From: an uncultured Trueperaceae bacterium
GTDB taxonomy: Bacteria; Deinococcota; Deinococci; Deinococcales; Trueperaceae
DNA length: 6,032 nucleotides
Direction of reading: 5' to 3'
Assembly: GCA_937907415.1 (NCBI GenBank)
Contig: CALCHY010000283.1
Coordinates: 1-6,032 of the forward strand
In this document: piece after piece, positions 5,942-6,032 of the stretch
How the letters are laid out: every line of letters begins with the position of its first letter
Position numbering within the stretch: the stretch's first letter is position 1
Made by a program: the position numbers and the translations under genes
Notes under the pieces: generated by a model
Database searches by the model: none
What the model saw: only the letters and a program-made list of their open reading frames with translations
What the model was told of the DNA's origin: nothing

Positions 5942-6032
5942 CTACTCACGTCCCGCCGGAAACTCCCCTCCGGCAGCTCCTCGAACAACCCGCGCATGTC
6001 GTCCGGCACGGGCAGGTGGCGGAGGGTCTTGT
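5905..6032 (-). CDS. C-terminal end of an unidentified protein, possibly nucleotidylyltransferase-like (partial)
   Basis: Reading leftwards from 6030, 41 codons are open to a TAG at 5905-5907; the start lies beyond the window. The tail includes LRHLPVPDDMRGLFEELPEG followed by SFRRDVSSTEIRAGWGERG. The codons are GC-rich in third position and the other two frames look like shadow, so it is probably genuinely coding or recently was. The SSTEIR motif resembles the ISSTxIR segment near the end of NadD/CoaD-type nucleotidylyltransferases, but in NadD about 20 more residues normally follow, whereas here only seven do. It overlaps the PaiB-like remnant by 37 bases in a different frame, so its natural end may have been lost. 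The function call is weak. Confidence 0.4.
   Translation of the reverse strand, partial: KTLRHLPVPDDMRGLFEELPEGSFRRDVSSTEIRAGWGERG

Overview
The window is a GC-rich bacterial segment dominated by one tightly packed plus-strand operon (about 31-5690) for uptake and first processing of a sugar, probably an amino sugar. The genes are in order: an extracytoplasmic solute-binding protein, two MalF/MalG-type ABC permeases, a ROK-family sugar kinase-like protein, a GntR/HutC-type regulator with a UTRA sensor domain, and a SIS-domain sugar-phosphate protein resembling the UPF0309 family. The taxon cannot be fixed from this sequence. The style of the signal peptide (an ordinary Sec leader ending in ALA before Q, with no lipobox), the high GC and the gene-order style would suit Deinococcota (for example Trueperaceae), but this is a weak guess.

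Layout. Bases 1-95 hold an AT-rich promoter island with small inverted repeats that could be the operator. The binding-protein gene follows with a good ribosome binding site, and is separated from the permeases by the only real gap in the operon (98 bases), which carries a strong 15-bp stem-loop. From the first permease on, the genes are almost seamless: a 1-base overlap (TGATG), a 4-base overlap or a short gap depending on the start chosen for the kinase, a 4-base overlap (ATGA), and a 5-base gap. A shorter hairpin spans the stop codon of the last operon gene.

How the genes fit together (inference). The binding protein captures a sugar outside the membrane and the two permeases import it. 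No ATP-binding subunit is encoded here, so a shared MalK/MsiK-type ATPase elsewhere is implied. The ROK protein would phosphorylate the sugar, and the SIS-domain protein would act on the resulting sugar phosphate. The GntR/UTRA protein probably senses that sugar phosphate and controls the operon. HutC-type regulator plus ROK kinase plus UPF0309-type SIS protein points to N-acetylglucosamine or a related amino sugar, but the ROK protein lacks the usual sugar-binding Glu/His and the zinc cysteines, so its substrate and even its activity are open.

The right end (5686-6032) is unrelated minus-strand material. It contains the C-terminal end of an unidentified protein with an SSTEIR motif reminiscent of nucleotidylyltransferases. 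Overlapping it in another frame is a short C-terminal remnant of a PaiB-like FMN-binding protein. The pair looks like a deletion junction or decayed gene remains. No RNA genes, CRISPR arrays, insertion sequences or attachment sites were seen.
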